Source: Rhynchopus sp. YZ270_cl-10 (taxonomy: Eukaryota; Euglenozoa; Diplonemea; Diplonemida; Diplonemidae). Taken from it: DNA of 64,000 bases. Shown here piece by piece: positions 16,246 to 24,479 of this stretch (positions are counted from its first letter, which is position 1; every line of letters begins with the position of its first letter). Made by a program: the position numbers and the translations under genes. The DNA is taken from positions 1-64,000 of the forward strand of contig CAXIVB010000021.1 in assembly GCA_964035575.1 (NCBI GenBank). Direction: 5' to 3'. The notes under the pieces were generated by a model, which saw nothing but the letters and a program-made list of their open reading frames with translations, was not told where the DNA came from and ran no database searches.

Positions 16246-16316
16246 GGCAACTGGGGGGATCGAACCCCCGACCCTTGGTTTACAAGACCAATGCTCTGCC
16301 ACTGAGCTAAATCGCC
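16246..16316 (-). tRNA. tRNA-Thr-TGT: tRNA-Thr (TGT)
   Basis: Acceptor GGCGATT/AGTTGCC, anticodon stem TTGGT/ACCAA, loop CTTGTAA giving TGT. It keeps T33, unlike the other two Thr species. Confidence 0.95.
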
Positions 16317-16399
16317 GCTGATTAAGATGCTTTTGCTGTTTCTCCTGCGAAGAAGTTTTTCAAGACAACACAGAAAGGAAAGTGTGTAAAAAAAGAAAT

Positions 16400-16469
16400 G
16401 ACCCTAGACGGAATCGAACCGCCGTTGATGGATTTGGAATCCATAGTGCTACCGCTACACCATAGGGCC
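16400..16469 (-). tRNA. tRNA-Trp-CCA: tRNA-Trp (CCA)
   Basis: Acceptor GGCCCTA/TAGGGTC, anticodon stem ATGGA/TCCAT, loop TTCCAAA giving CCA. Only Trp gene in the unit. Confidence 0.95.
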
Positions 16470-16555
16470 CATGATTTAGGGCTTCAATGCGTTTAGCATG
16501 AAGGTGGAAATTTTGCTGAAAATCCCACACAAAGGAAAAAGACACACAAAAAAGT

Positions 16556-16627
16556 GCGAGGTGCCAGGATCGAACTGACGACCTTAGGATTATGGGACCT
16601 ACGCGCTCCCGACTGCGCCAACCTCGC
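16556..16627 (-). tRNA. tRNA-Met-CAT: elongator tRNA-Met (CAT)
   Basis: Acceptor GCGAGGT/ACCTCGC, loop CCCATAA giving CAT with C33 and a T·T mismatch closing the anticodon stem. T arm GTCAG-TTCGATC-CTGGC. It lacks the initiator A1-T72 pair and A54, so it is the elongator. Confidence 0.92.
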
Positions 16628-16751
16628 CTTGATATTATCGTATCATTAAGAAATACATGGGGTGCAAATTTCTACAGGTTTGTGTGGCAAAAAAATTTTT
16701 TTGAGCCAAATAATTTTATGGGCTTCTGTGAAAACAATGACAGTTGTAGAA

Positions 16752-16834
16752 CCTCTCGTAGCTCAATTGGTAGAGCGCTCGACTGTAGAATACTCGGTTA
16801 TCGAGCGGTCGCTGGTTCGATTCCGGCCGAGAGG
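16752..16834 (+). tRNA. tRNA-Tyr-GTA: tRNA-Tyr (GTA) with 11-nt intron
   Basis: Acceptor CCTCTCG/CGAGAGG, anticodon stem CTCGA/TCGAG. The loop is enlarged to 18 nt: CTGTAG, about 11 intron bases (AATACTCGGTT), then A. The intron sits at the usual 37/38 position. It is the only tRNA intron seen in the unit. Confidence 0.94.
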
Positions 16835-16912
16835 ATTTTTTTCATTTTCGTGTTCCAGGTTATATTCTTCAAACAGATGACTGCCTAAAAACAAAGAACG
16901 GTGAGAATTACA

Positions 16913-16993
16913 GCAGTCGTATCCAAGTGGTTACGGAGGTGGACTAGAAATCCATTGGGCTCTGCCCGCGCAGGTTCAAGTCCTGCCGACTGC
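16913..16993 (+). tRNA. tRNA-Ser-AGA: tRNA-Ser (AGA)
   Basis: Class II. Acceptor GCAGTCG/CGACTGC, loop CTAGAAA giving AGA, long variable arm TTGGGCTCTGCCCGC. Confidence 0.95.
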
Positions 16994-17092
16994 GATTCAT
17001 TTTTTGTTCACAAATTTTCGTGCATTTTCGTCGTTTCTGTGCTCATTTTAGACCATTTTGATGCGCGAAAATAAATCAGAGTGAAGATTGTA

Positions 17093-17163
17093 TCCTCGGT
17101 AGTATAGAGGTCAGTATTTCCGCCTGTCACGCGGAAGACCCGGGTTCAATTCCCGGCCGGGGA
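17093..17163 (+). tRNA. tRNA-Asp-GTC: tRNA-Asp (GTC), copy 1
   Basis: Acceptor TCCTCGG/CCGGGGA, anticodon stem TCCGC/GCGGA, loop CTGTCAC giving GTC. An identical gene lies on the minus strand at 23460. Confidence 0.96.
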
Positions 17164-17226
17164 ATTCTTTTTTGTACAGGGCTCCCACTCATTGTTTCGT
17201 TTCTTTTCTGATGAAAATCAAATCAG

Positions 17227-17298
17227 GCCCCGTTGGCGCAATGGATAGCGCGTTGGACTTCGAATCCAAAGGTTGCGGGTTCGAGTCCCGCACGGGGT
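17227..17298 (+). tRNA. tRNA-Arg-TCG: tRNA-Arg (TCG)
   Basis: Acceptor GCCCCGT/ACGGGGT, anticodon stem TTGGA/TCCAA, loop CTTCGAA giving TCG. Confidence 0.96.
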
Positions 17299-17570
17299 TA
17301 ACTTTTTGAACATTGTTTTTTTGAACTTTTTTGAAAACACAAAAAAGTGAGGTTGGTGTCAAGTGAAATCACAGTGGAACAACAGATACAAATTTGGGTC
17401 CAGTGGGAAGGGGTCTCCCAGGAATTTTGGATTTTTTGGCAGTCAACCCATCCAGAAGAACCTTAAAAAATCTTGGGAAAAACTTGAAAACTGGAAATTC
17501 TTTGAAAAGCTGACATTTCAGAATTTTTTTCTGAACATGAAAATTTTACTTCCTCCTAAAAAAAAGAACT

Positions 17571-17641
17571 GCACTTACCGGGAGTCGAACCCGGGCCGCT
17601 CGCTTGGAAGGCGAGAATACTAACCGTTATACCATAAGTGC
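17571..17641 (-). tRNA. tRNA-Gly-TCC: tRNA-Gly (TCC)
   Basis: Acceptor GCACTTA/TAAGTGC, anticodon stem CTCGC/GCGAG, loop CTTCCAA giving TCC. Confidence 0.95.
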
Positions 17642-17731
17642 TGTTACTTTCATGCAAAGTGTTTTCTTTGTGGGGGGCAATTTCAAAATAAAAAAAATTT
17701 GAAATTGTTCAAATTGCCCAAAAAAAGAAGC

Positions 17732-17802
17732 AACCGTGGCAGGACTCGAACCTGCAACCGCCTGATCCGTGGTCAGGCGCTCTTCCATTGAGCCACACGG
17801 TC
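17732..17802 (-). tRNA. tRNA-Arg-ACG: tRNA-Arg (ACG)
   Basis: Acceptor GACCGTG/CACGGTT, anticodon stem CCTGA/TCAGG, loop CCACGGA giving ACG with C33. Confidence 0.93.
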
Positions 17803-17890
17803 CATGTCTTTAGGCAATAGTATTTTTTATGTGGCCTGCATATTTTTGGAGTTGGAAAAAATGAAAATGGTTGATTGCACAGCTAAAAAA

Positions 17891-17961
17891 GCGGTTACCG
17901 AGAATTGAACTCGGGTCTCCCGTGCCACAAACGGGTGTTCTAACCACTAAACCATAACCGC
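17891..17961 (-). tRNA. tRNA-His-GTG: tRNA-His (GTG)
   Basis: Acceptor GCGGTTA/TAACCGC, anticodon stem CCCGT/ACGGG, loop TTGTGGC giving GTG. The base before G1 is A, so the extra G-1 must be added after transcription, as usual in eukaryotes. Confidence 0.95.
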
Positions 17962-18077
17962 TTGAATATTCCCACTTATTGGGATCTCAGAAAGGGTTTT
18001 ATTTCCTGGGATATTGTGAAATATTTTTCAAACATGCAACGAGCGGCAACTCGAGCACAATTTCGACTAATATCGTA

Positions 18078-18147
18078 GCGTAATTGGTCTAGTGGTAGAA
18101 TGGCCCCCCGCCACGGGGTCGGCCCGGGTTCGATTCCCGGATTACGC
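18078..18147 (+). tRNA. tRNA-Gly-GCC: tRNA-Gly (GCC)
   Basis: Acceptor GCGTAAT/ATTACGC, anticodon stem GCCCC/GGGGT, loop CCGCCAC giving GCC with C33. Confidence 0.93.
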
Positions 18148-18148
18148 A

Positions 18149-19269
18149 CTCTCTTTTTGCGTTTGGCAAAAGCAAAACAATATGTTTCGGACAGTTTCAG
18201 GTCGGTCACAAACTCGTTCAAAACGAAAAAGTGGAAATGATATGTACTCTTTCTTGCGTAAGGATTATTAGTAGAGAAAAAAATTTCTTGTCTGATGATA
18301 CGGGTTTTTGCTCGACATAGTTTGCGAGTAAGTCAGTTCGGTCACAACTTCCATCACAATTGCAAAAAAAATTGGGACTACAACATGTTCATAAACCCAA
18401 CCTGACTTACATGTTTATTTCTTCACAAAATTCCCAGTAAATAAACATGCACATCAGTATGGCCGGTGCGCTGGTCAGAGACATCACGTTTGCGGGCCAA
18501 CCCCTCTGTGCGCCCGATTAGGAACCCCCCTGTGCGCCCGATTAGGGACCCCCCTGTGCGCCCGGTTAGCTTTACCCCCCTGTGCGCCCGATTAGGAATA
18601 TCCCCCTGTGCGCCCGATAAGCTTACCCCCCTGTGCGCCCGATTAGGAACCCCCCTGTGCGCCCGATTAGCTTACCCCCCTGTGCGCCCGATTAGGAACC
18701 CCCCTGTGCGCCCGATTAGCTTACCCCCCTGTGCGCCCGATTAGGAATATCCCCCTGTGCGCCCGATTAGGAACCACTCTGTGCACCTACCTAGTCACTG
18801 TGACCAGGTGCCCCTACTAATATGCCTTACCAATATGGCCTGGGCTGTGGTATGTCGGGTGTACTACATGCTGGGACCTAAAGAGGAACCACATGCTGGA
18901 ACACGGCTTTAAGCCCCCACCCATTTCAGCTGTGGTTCCTACTGTGCCCAGTCACTGTGACCAGGTGCCTGGTCAGATCTGACCAGGTACCCTTACTAAT
19001 ATGCCTGACCAATATGGCCAGGGGTGGTATGTCGGGTGCACAAGGGAGTTTCACGATGGGTTATCTTATGCACAGGTACAGTGGATGTAGAAAACCCACA
19101 AACCCATTGTGTGTGGGTTTTCTGGCATAGGACTGTATGGAAAGTGCACGGGTCCACCACAGTACAACCAGTCATGCACCAAGGGACACTGGCTGTTTTA
19201 TCACTTTTTGAACTTTTTTAGACACTGCCAAACCTTCTCCATAATCTGAGATCTTGGGAAACAAGATAA
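18149..19269. other. gene-free gap
   Basis: Holds the GTGCGCCCGATTAG minisatellite (18501-18777). After it comes a duplicated segment: CACTGTGACCAGGTGCC...TATGTCGGGTG occurs at about 18795-18862 and again at about 18953-19040. 19080-19130 has a hairpin AGAAAACCCACA...TGTGGGTTTTCT. No gene recognised. Confidence 0.75.
18501..18777. repeat. GTGCGCCCGATTAG minisatellite, 11 copies
   Basis: Eleven copies of CTGTGCGCCCGATTAG with three alternating 5-10 bp linkers (GAACCCCC, CTTACCCC, GAATATCCCC). The period is about 23-26 bp. Its proline/arginine-rich open frame is a repeat artefact. Unit 2 copy at 42989. Confidence 0.93.
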
Positions 19270-19340
19270 GCTCGCGTGGCGCAATGGAAGCGCGTCGGTT
19301 CCCGACGCCGGAGGTTGCGGGTTCGATCCCCGCCGCGAGT
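19270..19340 (+). tRNA. tRNA-Arg-CCG: tRNA-Arg (CCG)
   Basis: Acceptor GCTCGCG/CGCGAGT, anticodon stem TCGGT/GCCGG with two wobble pairs, loop TCCCGAC giving CCG with C33. Confidence 0.9.
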
Positions 19341-19479
19341 ACTTTTTATTCATTCCAAAATATTTTTAGATTTCCTTCTTCTCAGAGATTTCTTGTCACA
19401 AAACTTTGCCAAATTGAAAATTCAGAAATGCGAAAATATCAAAAAACAGCTCCGAAATTTGAAAGCAATCAAAAAGGAT

Positions 19480-19550
19480 TCCCCCTCCGGGGTTTGAACC
19501 CGGGTCGCCTGGGTGAAAGCCAGGTATACTAACCACTGTACTAAAGGGGA
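19480..19550 (-). tRNA. tRNA-Glu-TTC: tRNA-Glu (TTC)
   Basis: Acceptor TCCCCTT/AGGGGGA, anticodon stem CCTGG/CCAGG, loop CTTTCAC giving TTC. Confidence 0.95.
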
Positions 19551-19649
19551 GGTGATACTTAGGCACAATCCAAAAAGGGTACTTTTGTGCAAGCTACACG
19601 GAGTTTCAAACGAAAAAAAAAATTAAAAATGAAAATCCAAAAAGACAAG

Positions 19650-19720
19650 GGCTCGGCGGGGAATTGAACCCCGGACCTCTCGCACCCTAAGCGAGAATCA
19701 TGCCACTAGACCACCGAGCC
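19650..19720 (-). tRNA. tRNA-Pro-AGG: tRNA-Pro (AGG)
   Basis: Acceptor GGCTCGG/CCGAGCC, anticodon stem CTCGC/GCGAG, loop TTAGGGT giving AGG. Confidence 0.95.
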
Positions 19721-19834
19721 ACGAATTCTCTCGCATTCTCTTCGTAACGCGGCCATATGTTTCCATCATTCCTTGTGTGTGTTTTCGTTTTGAATAAGGT
19801 CCCCATGTAAATGCTGTCTTCGCTAACAATCAGA

Positions 19835-19906
19835 TCCTCCTTGGCGCAGTCGGTAGCGCGTCAGGCTGTTAACCTGCAGGTCGTTGGTTCGAACCCAACA
19901 GGAGGA
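19835..19906 (+). tRNA. tRNA-Asn-GTT: tRNA-Asn (GTT), copy 2
   Basis: Same body as the gene at 14282. Flanks differ, so this is a dispersed duplicate rather than part of a local repeat. Confidence 0.95.
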
Positions 19907-20164
19907 GATTTTTCATTTTTTTGAGTTTTTGACTCTATTTTTTAATTTTGAGCTAAAAATCCACATTGTGTGTCATCTTGATGTTGGAACTATTTTTCAG
20001 GATTTCCAAGGTTGTCCCACCAAAAAAACCAAACATCTTTGGATGCTGACATAACTTGAAGATTCTTGACCTGAAGATAAAACAGATTTTGTCAGGTTTT
20101 TTTTTTGAGTTTGAAAAAGTTCAGAACAGAATGAAAAAAGGGATCGATGCAGTGTATAAAAAAC

Positions 20165-20245
20165 GCGAACGGCAAGGTTCGAACTTGCGCATGCAGAGCA
20201 CACTCGCTTAGCAGGCGAGCCCCGTAACCACTTGGGTACGTCCGC
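20165..20245 (-). tRNA. tRNA-Ser-GCT: tRNA-Ser (GCT)
   Basis: Class II. Acceptor GCGGACG/CGTTCGC, anticodon stem CTCGC/GCGAG, loop CTGCTAA giving GCT, variable arm TGTGCTCTGCATGC. Confidence 0.95.
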
Positions 20246-20465
20246 TTAATTACCTGTCAGTACTTAGGACGAAGCTTGTACTTTGTTTAACGACACGTTA
20301 GTGATCACTTGCGTGGTCACCAAAAATCATCGCAATTGTGACCACCAAAAAAAATTTTTGGGCACGATTTCGCACGATGGCGGGCTCATTGCACGACGGC
20401 CGACACACCATGTTTTCTCACAAATAAAAAAAATCCAGAAAAATTCAGGTATCAATACAAAAAGC

Positions 20466-20537
20466 ACCTCCCGCGGGGCTCGAACCCGCGACCACAAGGT
20501 TAAGGGCCTTGCGCTCTACCGACTGAGCTAGGGAGGC
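20466..20537 (-). tRNA. tRNA-Lys-CTT: tRNA-Lys (CTT), copy 2
   Basis: Minus-strand duplicate of the gene at 15354 with the same CCCTTAA loop (C33). About 5 bp of flank is shared (GAGCCTCCC). Confidence 0.94.
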
Positions 20538-20639
20538 TCATATTAACTTAAATCAAAGAATCAACATGGGGTACTTGTGTGTACCTGCAGCCACCAAATT
20601 TTCCATCGTTGTTGCGTGAACAAAAGGATCCGGATTATC

Positions 20640-20710
20640 TCTCCTATGGTGTAGTGGTTAGCACCCTGGACTTTGAATCCAGTAGCCGCGGTTCAAACCC
20701 GCGTGGGAGA
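20640..20710 (+). tRNA. tRNA-Gln-TTG: tRNA-Gln (TTG)
   Basis: Acceptor TCTCCTA/TGGGAGA, anticodon stem CTGGA/TCCAG, loop CTTTGAA giving TTG. Confidence 0.95.
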
Positions 20711-20827
20711 ACTTTTCTTTTTCCAAGTGTTTTCAATATTTTTTGGAGCTTTGTCACACACATCTTCAATCTTTGCATTTGATGGCAAAAACATAAATCA
20801 CAGAAATCAAACGAAAAGGTAAAGAAC

Positions 20828-20908
20828 GCTGACGGCAGGGTTCGAACCTGCGCGGGCAGAGCCCAGTGGATTTCAAGTCCACCTCCGTAACCACTTGGAT
20901 ACGTCAGC
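20828..20908 (-). tRNA. tRNA-Ser-TGA: tRNA-Ser (TGA)
   Basis: Class II. Acceptor GCTGACG/CGTCAGC, loop CTTGAAA giving TGA, variable arm like Ser-AGA. Confidence 0.95.
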
Positions 20909-20986
20909 ATAGTTGAGGAAGTACAACGCCCCAGATCCTGAAAATGGGCACAAAAAAGAGAATCCAATCGATCCAAAAAAGTAGGC

Positions 20987-21057
20987 ACCCGCCGTGGGGA
21001 TCGAACCCACGACCATTGGATTAAAAGTCCAACGCTCTACCGCTGAGCTAGGCGGGC
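20987..21057 (-). tRNA. tRNA-Lys-TTT: tRNA-Lys (TTT)
   Basis: Acceptor GCCCGCC/GGCGGGT, anticodon stem TTGGA/TCCAA, loop CTTTTAA giving TTT with normal T33. Confidence 0.95.
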
Positions 21058-21172
21058 ATTCGTTTTAAAGGAAAGAGTCAATTTCAAGGCTTGTTCAGTT
21101 CTTGAAAAAAAACTGACAAAAAAGACGAACAGAACGTGCCCCAAGTACCTCTCCTTGAGGGACATTTATCAG

Positions 21173-21243
21173 GGGCGTTTAGCTCAGTGGTAGAGCGCCC
21201 GTTCTGCATACGGGAGGCCGAGGGTTCGAACCCCTCAATGTCC
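21173..21243 (+). tRNA. tRNA-Ala-TGC: tRNA-Ala (TGC)
   Basis: Acceptor GGGCGTT/AATGTCC with G3·T70, anticodon stem CCCGT/ACGGG, loop TCTGCAT giving TGC with C33. Confidence 0.94.
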
Positions 21244-21339
21244 ATTTTTTTTGCCATATTTTGTTGATTATTTTTTGGTTGGGCCAGTCAAACACACAAA
21301 AATATGAACTGACATCATTGTGCAGTGCCTGCGATGAGG

Positions 21340-21960
21340 ATGTGTGTGATGGTCCAATTGGCGAGTCTGACCTCATAATGCGTTCAGGAACATCCAAATG
21401 ACCCATTTTCCCAACGTTTTCACATTTTTGAGCATTTTGCTATTACGCAATAGTGGTACAATAGGCATTTTACTGGGTCATTTTAACCAACTCTATCAGG
21501 ACACTTCTGATGCTCCAATTGGCGATTCTGACCTCATAATGGCTTCATGAGCAGCCGAATAACCCGTTTTCCCAATATTTTCACATTTTTGAACGTTTTG
21601 CCATTCGTGGAATGGTGGCACAAAAGTCATTTTAGTGGGTCATTTTCGCCAACTCGATCAGGGCACTTCTGGTGCTCCAATTTGCGGTTCTGACCTCATA
21701 ATGGATTCAAGAGCACCCAAATAACCCATTTTCCCAACGTTTTCACATTTTAGACTATTTTTGCTATTGCGGAATGGCAGTACAATAGGCAGTTTACTGG
21801 GTCATTTTCGCCAACTCGATCAGGATACTTCTGATGCTCTAATCACATCGTTTAACCTCATAATGCATTCAGGAGCACCCAAATAACCCATTTTCCCAAT
21901 GTTTTCGCATTTTTGACCACTTTGCTGTTGCAGAGTATCAGTAAGATGAGGTCATGCAAA
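21340..21960. repeat. degenerate satellite block
   Basis: Four monomers of about 155 bp: TGATGCTCCAATTGGCG, TCTGACCTCATAATGG, CCATTTTCCCAACG, TGGGTCATTTTCGCCAACTC. Same family as 24480-25060 and, reversed, 2040-3510. Occupies the gap between Ala-TGC and Ile-AAT. Confidence 0.87.
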
Positions 21961-22030
21961 TACAGTTTTGTGCACAATAGAAAAAAATAGTGTGTACCCC
22001 AGCTTGGCGATTCCTTTCGTCATTATTGTC

Positions 22031-22102
22031 GGTCGTGTAGCTCAGTCGGTAGAGCATTGGTCTAATAAGCCAACGGTCCCAGGTTCGAGCCCTGTCACGA
22101 CC
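22031..22102 (+). tRNA. tRNA-Ile-AAT: tRNA-Ile (AAT)
   Basis: Acceptor GGTCGTG/CACGACC, anticodon stem TTGGT/GCCAA, loop CTAATAA giving AAT. Confidence 0.96.
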
Positions 22103-22184
22103 AATACTTTTTCTACTACTTTGACTTTGACCTGTTGTCAAAAAATGTTGGCCGTGTAAAAAATATGCATACCCTAAAACAAGG

Positions 22185-22190
22185 CCTCTT

Positions 22191-22239
<49 letters not shown>

Positions 22240-22255
22240 AATCCCAGGTGGAGGC
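22185..22255 (+). tRNA. tRNA-Phe-GAA: tRNA-Phe (GAA)
   Basis: Acceptor GCCTCTT/TGGAGGC with a T·T mismatch at pair 7, anticodon stem TCAGA/TCTGA, loop CTGAAGA giving GAA. D arm GCTCAGTTGGGAGAGC is typical of Phe. Confidence 0.95.
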
Positions 22256-22256
22256 A

Positions 22257-22901
22257 CTTCTCTTTTTTCCCCTCAACTCTAATAACAATTTTCAAGGTGC
22301 GCTGTGCTACTACATTGGAAAAGTGCGCTGTGCTACTACATCCCAATTTTTTGGACGAAAATTTTTTGGTATGTCGGGCGCACAGCTCAGACCCCGATAT
22401 GGGCGCACAGAACACCCCCCCATTGTGGGCGCACAGAACAGGCCCTCCGTTGTGGGCGCACAGCTCACTGTGTGCTGTGCAAGTTTCAGCATATGGCTTC
22501 TGGCAACAAAAACTTAAAAAAAAATTTTGGCCGAAAATTATTTTTTGGCCTGCAATCAAGTTGAGCTGAGATGCTATGTAACATGTAAGTCAGTCTGTTT
22601 CATGTTTCCGCTGATCAAAGTTCGTTCGAGATGGAAAGGACTGAAAAGGAAGCACATGTGGAAAAGGAAGCACATGTGGAAATGTTAAGGAATCCCCACC
22701 CATTTCCGCATGTGCTTCCGGCAACAAAAACTGATTGCTCCGGGATTTGATTTTGGTACCATTTTTCACCAAATCCAAAAAAATTGGCAGAGTAGCACAG
22801 CCGCAAACGTTAGCATTATGACACGTGTTTGCGGATGTGCTCTCACCCCCAAAAAAAATGGGCAATACAAGGCCAAAAAACAAACGCACAAAAAGAAGTG
22901 T
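22257..22901. other. gene-free gap with short repeats
   Basis: Contains two GTGCGCTGTGCTACTACAT repeats (22298, 22322), five or so GGGCGCACAG units at 22375-22465, and two AAAAGGAAGCACATGTGG repeats at about 22650-22680 opposite an inverted CCGCATGTGCTTCC at 22708. No RNA gene recognised. Confidence 0.75.
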
Positions 22902-22974
22902 ACACCTATCCGGGTTTGAACCGGAGACCTCCTCGGTGTTAACGAGGCGTCATAACCAACTAGACCATAGGTGC
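22902..22974 (-). tRNA. tRNA-Val-AAC: tRNA-Val (AAC)
   Basis: Acceptor GCACCTA/TAGGTGT, anticodon stem CCTCG/CGAGG, loop TTAACAC giving AAC. Confidence 0.95.
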
Positions 22975-23095
22975 TGACATTTATATGGTTCGTAGAAACG
23001 AGATGGTGTGTGCATTCACCACCCAAAACCCAAAACTGTGTCAAAATAAAAAAAATTTTGGACAGAAGAAAATGGGAATATGGGTACAAAACGAA

Positions 23096-23166
23096 GGCTT
23101 AGTGGTCTAGTGGCATGATTCTCGCTTTGGGTGCGAGAGGTCCAGGGTTCGATTCCCTGCTGAGCC
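23096..23166 (+). tRNA. tRNA-Pro-TGG: tRNA-Pro (TGG)
   Basis: Differs from Pro-CGG at 14889 in the wobble base: loop TTTGGGT giving TGG. Confidence 0.96.
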
Positions 23167-23275
23167 CCTCTTTTTTTCAAGTTTTTGTGTCACAGATTTT
23201 TTGTCAGAAAAACAAATTGTGAAAAAAACTGATCCCTTGAAAAATTGATTCTGGACAATAGAAGGAAAAAAGTGT

Positions 23276-23356
23276 GACAGGAGTGGGGTTTGAACCCACG
23301 CCTCCGAAGAGAAAGGAACTTGAGTCCTCCGCCTTAGACCTCTCGGCCATCCTGCC
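23276..23356 (-). tRNA. tRNA-Leu-CAA: tRNA-Leu (CAA)
   Basis: Class II. Acceptor GGCAGGA/TCCTGTC, anticodon stem GAGGA/TCCTT, loop CTCAAGT giving CAA, variable arm TCTCTTCGGAGGC. It has no intron, although this gene is often intron-bearing in animals and fungi. Confidence 0.95.
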
Positions 23357-23459
23357 TTGCCAACAGATTTATATTAGAAATGAAATGAGAATGATGAGAA
23401 AGGACAACCAAAACAGAGCAAAAGGAAAAACAGAAAAAAACACAACACATAAAAAGAAT

Positions 23460-23530
23460 TCCCCGGCCGGGAATTGAACCCGGGTCTTCCGCGTGACAGG
23501 CGGAAATACTGACCTCTATACTACCGAGGA
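23460..23530 (-). tRNA. tRNA-Asp-GTC: tRNA-Asp (GTC), copy 2
   Basis: Identical to the plus-strand gene at 17093 through the whole cloverleaf. Confidence 0.96.
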
Positions 23531-23619
23531 TACAATGAAGCCTGTTTTTAAAAAGAATGCGTCCAGAGAAAGTCTTCAATCACACCGAATCTGAAAAATA
23601 AAAAACAAAGAAAAGAATT

Positions 23620-23691
23620 ACCCCATGTGGGACTCGAACCCACAACCTTTGGATTAGAAGTCCAACGCGCTATCCATTGCGCCAATGGGGC
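23620..23691 (-). tRNA. tRNA-Arg-TCT: tRNA-Arg (TCT)
   Basis: Acceptor GCCCCAT/ATGGGGT, anticodon stem TTGGA/TCCAA, loop CTTCTAA giving TCT. Confidence 0.95.
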
Positions 23692-23783
23692 TTGTTTCAT
23701 ATTCTTTTCTTGTTTTAAGGAAGTGTCCCTTCACAGTCAACACCACCTGTAAAAATTGTGAAGGAAATTCAAAAATGAAAAGT

Positions 23784-23855
23784 ACAACTAGCTGGGATTG
23801 AACCAGCGATCTTCCGCGTGTAAGGCGGACGTCCTAACCACTAGACGATAGCTGC
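23784..23855 (-). tRNA. tRNA-Val-TAC: tRNA-Val (TAC)
   Basis: Acceptor GCAGCTA/TAGTTGT, anticodon stem TCCGC/GCGGA, loop CTTACAC giving TAC. Confidence 0.95.
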
Positions 23856-23957
23856 CCAAACTTAGTGAGATGTTGGCAAGGGTCTGACCAACTTTTTTTT
23901 GGTGTGCAAAAAATTTTTTTCAAGTCAAAAAAATGGGTTCACTGAAAAAGGTTTTCT

Positions 23958-24029
23958 AGCAGAGATAGGTTTCGATCCTATGACCTGTGGGTTATGAGCC
24001 CACCGCGCTGACCACTGCGCCACTCTGCT
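23958..24029 (-). tRNA. tRNA-iMet-CAT: initiator tRNA-Met (CAT)
   Basis: Eukaryotic initiator signature: A1-T72 in acceptor AGCAGAG/CTCTGCT, three G-C pairs closing the anticodon stem (GTGGG/CCCAC), and A54 with A60 in the T loop ATCGAAA. Loop CTCATAA, so position 33 is T, whereas the elongator at 16556 has C33. Confidence 0.96.
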
Positions 24030-24080
24030 TCTAATTACTTCCAACGATGTTTTCTACATGCCCAGCTTAAAAAAGGCTAT

Positions 24081-24150
24081 GCGACCGCCGGGAATCGAAC
24101 CCGGGTCGAACCCTTGGGAGGGGTCCATCATGCCACTAGACCACGGTCGC
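24081..24150 (-). tRNA. tRNA-Gly-CCC: tRNA-Gly (CCC)
   Basis: Acceptor GCGACCG/CGGTCGC, anticodon stem GACCC/GGGTT, loop CTCCCAA giving CCC. Confidence 0.94.
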
Positions 24151-24176
24151 CTTATCAAGGGATAAAAGGGCTCGAC

Positions 24177-24248
24177 GCTCTCGTGGCCTAGTGGTTAAGG
24201 CACAGGTCTTATGAGCCTGGGATCGCGGGTTCAAACCCCGCCGGGAGC
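24177..24248 (+). tRNA. tRNA-Ile-TAT: tRNA-Ile (TAT)
   Basis: Acceptor GCTCTCG/CGGGAGC, anticodon stem CAGGT/GCCTG, loop CTTATGA giving TAT. Position 37 is G, unusual for an ANN-decoding tRNA that normally has A37. No intron. Decoding of ATA is inferred from the anticodon. Confidence 0.9.
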
Positions 24249-24329
24249 AAAGCCTTTTTTTGTTCAGTGAATCATGTTCATTCCTCCTGCTCGTTTCATG
24301 ACTCCTCCAGAAGTTGCAAAGGAACAGTA

Positions 24330-24410
24330 GCGGACGTATCCAAGTGGTTACGGAGGTGCACTCGAAATGCATTGGGCTCTGCCCGCGCAGGTTCAAATCC
24401 TGCCGTCCGC
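24330..24410 (+). tRNA. tRNA-Ser-CGA: tRNA-Ser (CGA)
   Basis: Class II. Acceptor GCGGACG/CGTCCGC, loop CTCGAAA giving CGA, variable arm as in Ser-AGA. Last gene of the tRNA cluster. Confidence 0.95.
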
Positions 24411-24479
24411 GTTATTGTCTTTTTGCTGTGTAGGGGGAACCCTGTACATTCCATACATCTCAAATAGCCCAAATAAATT

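Noticed and set aside
18466-18744. Proline/arginine-rich open frame (RNPPVRPI repeats)
   Set aside because: Entirely made by the GTGCGCCCGATTAG minisatellite; no start context or neighbouring coding sequence.
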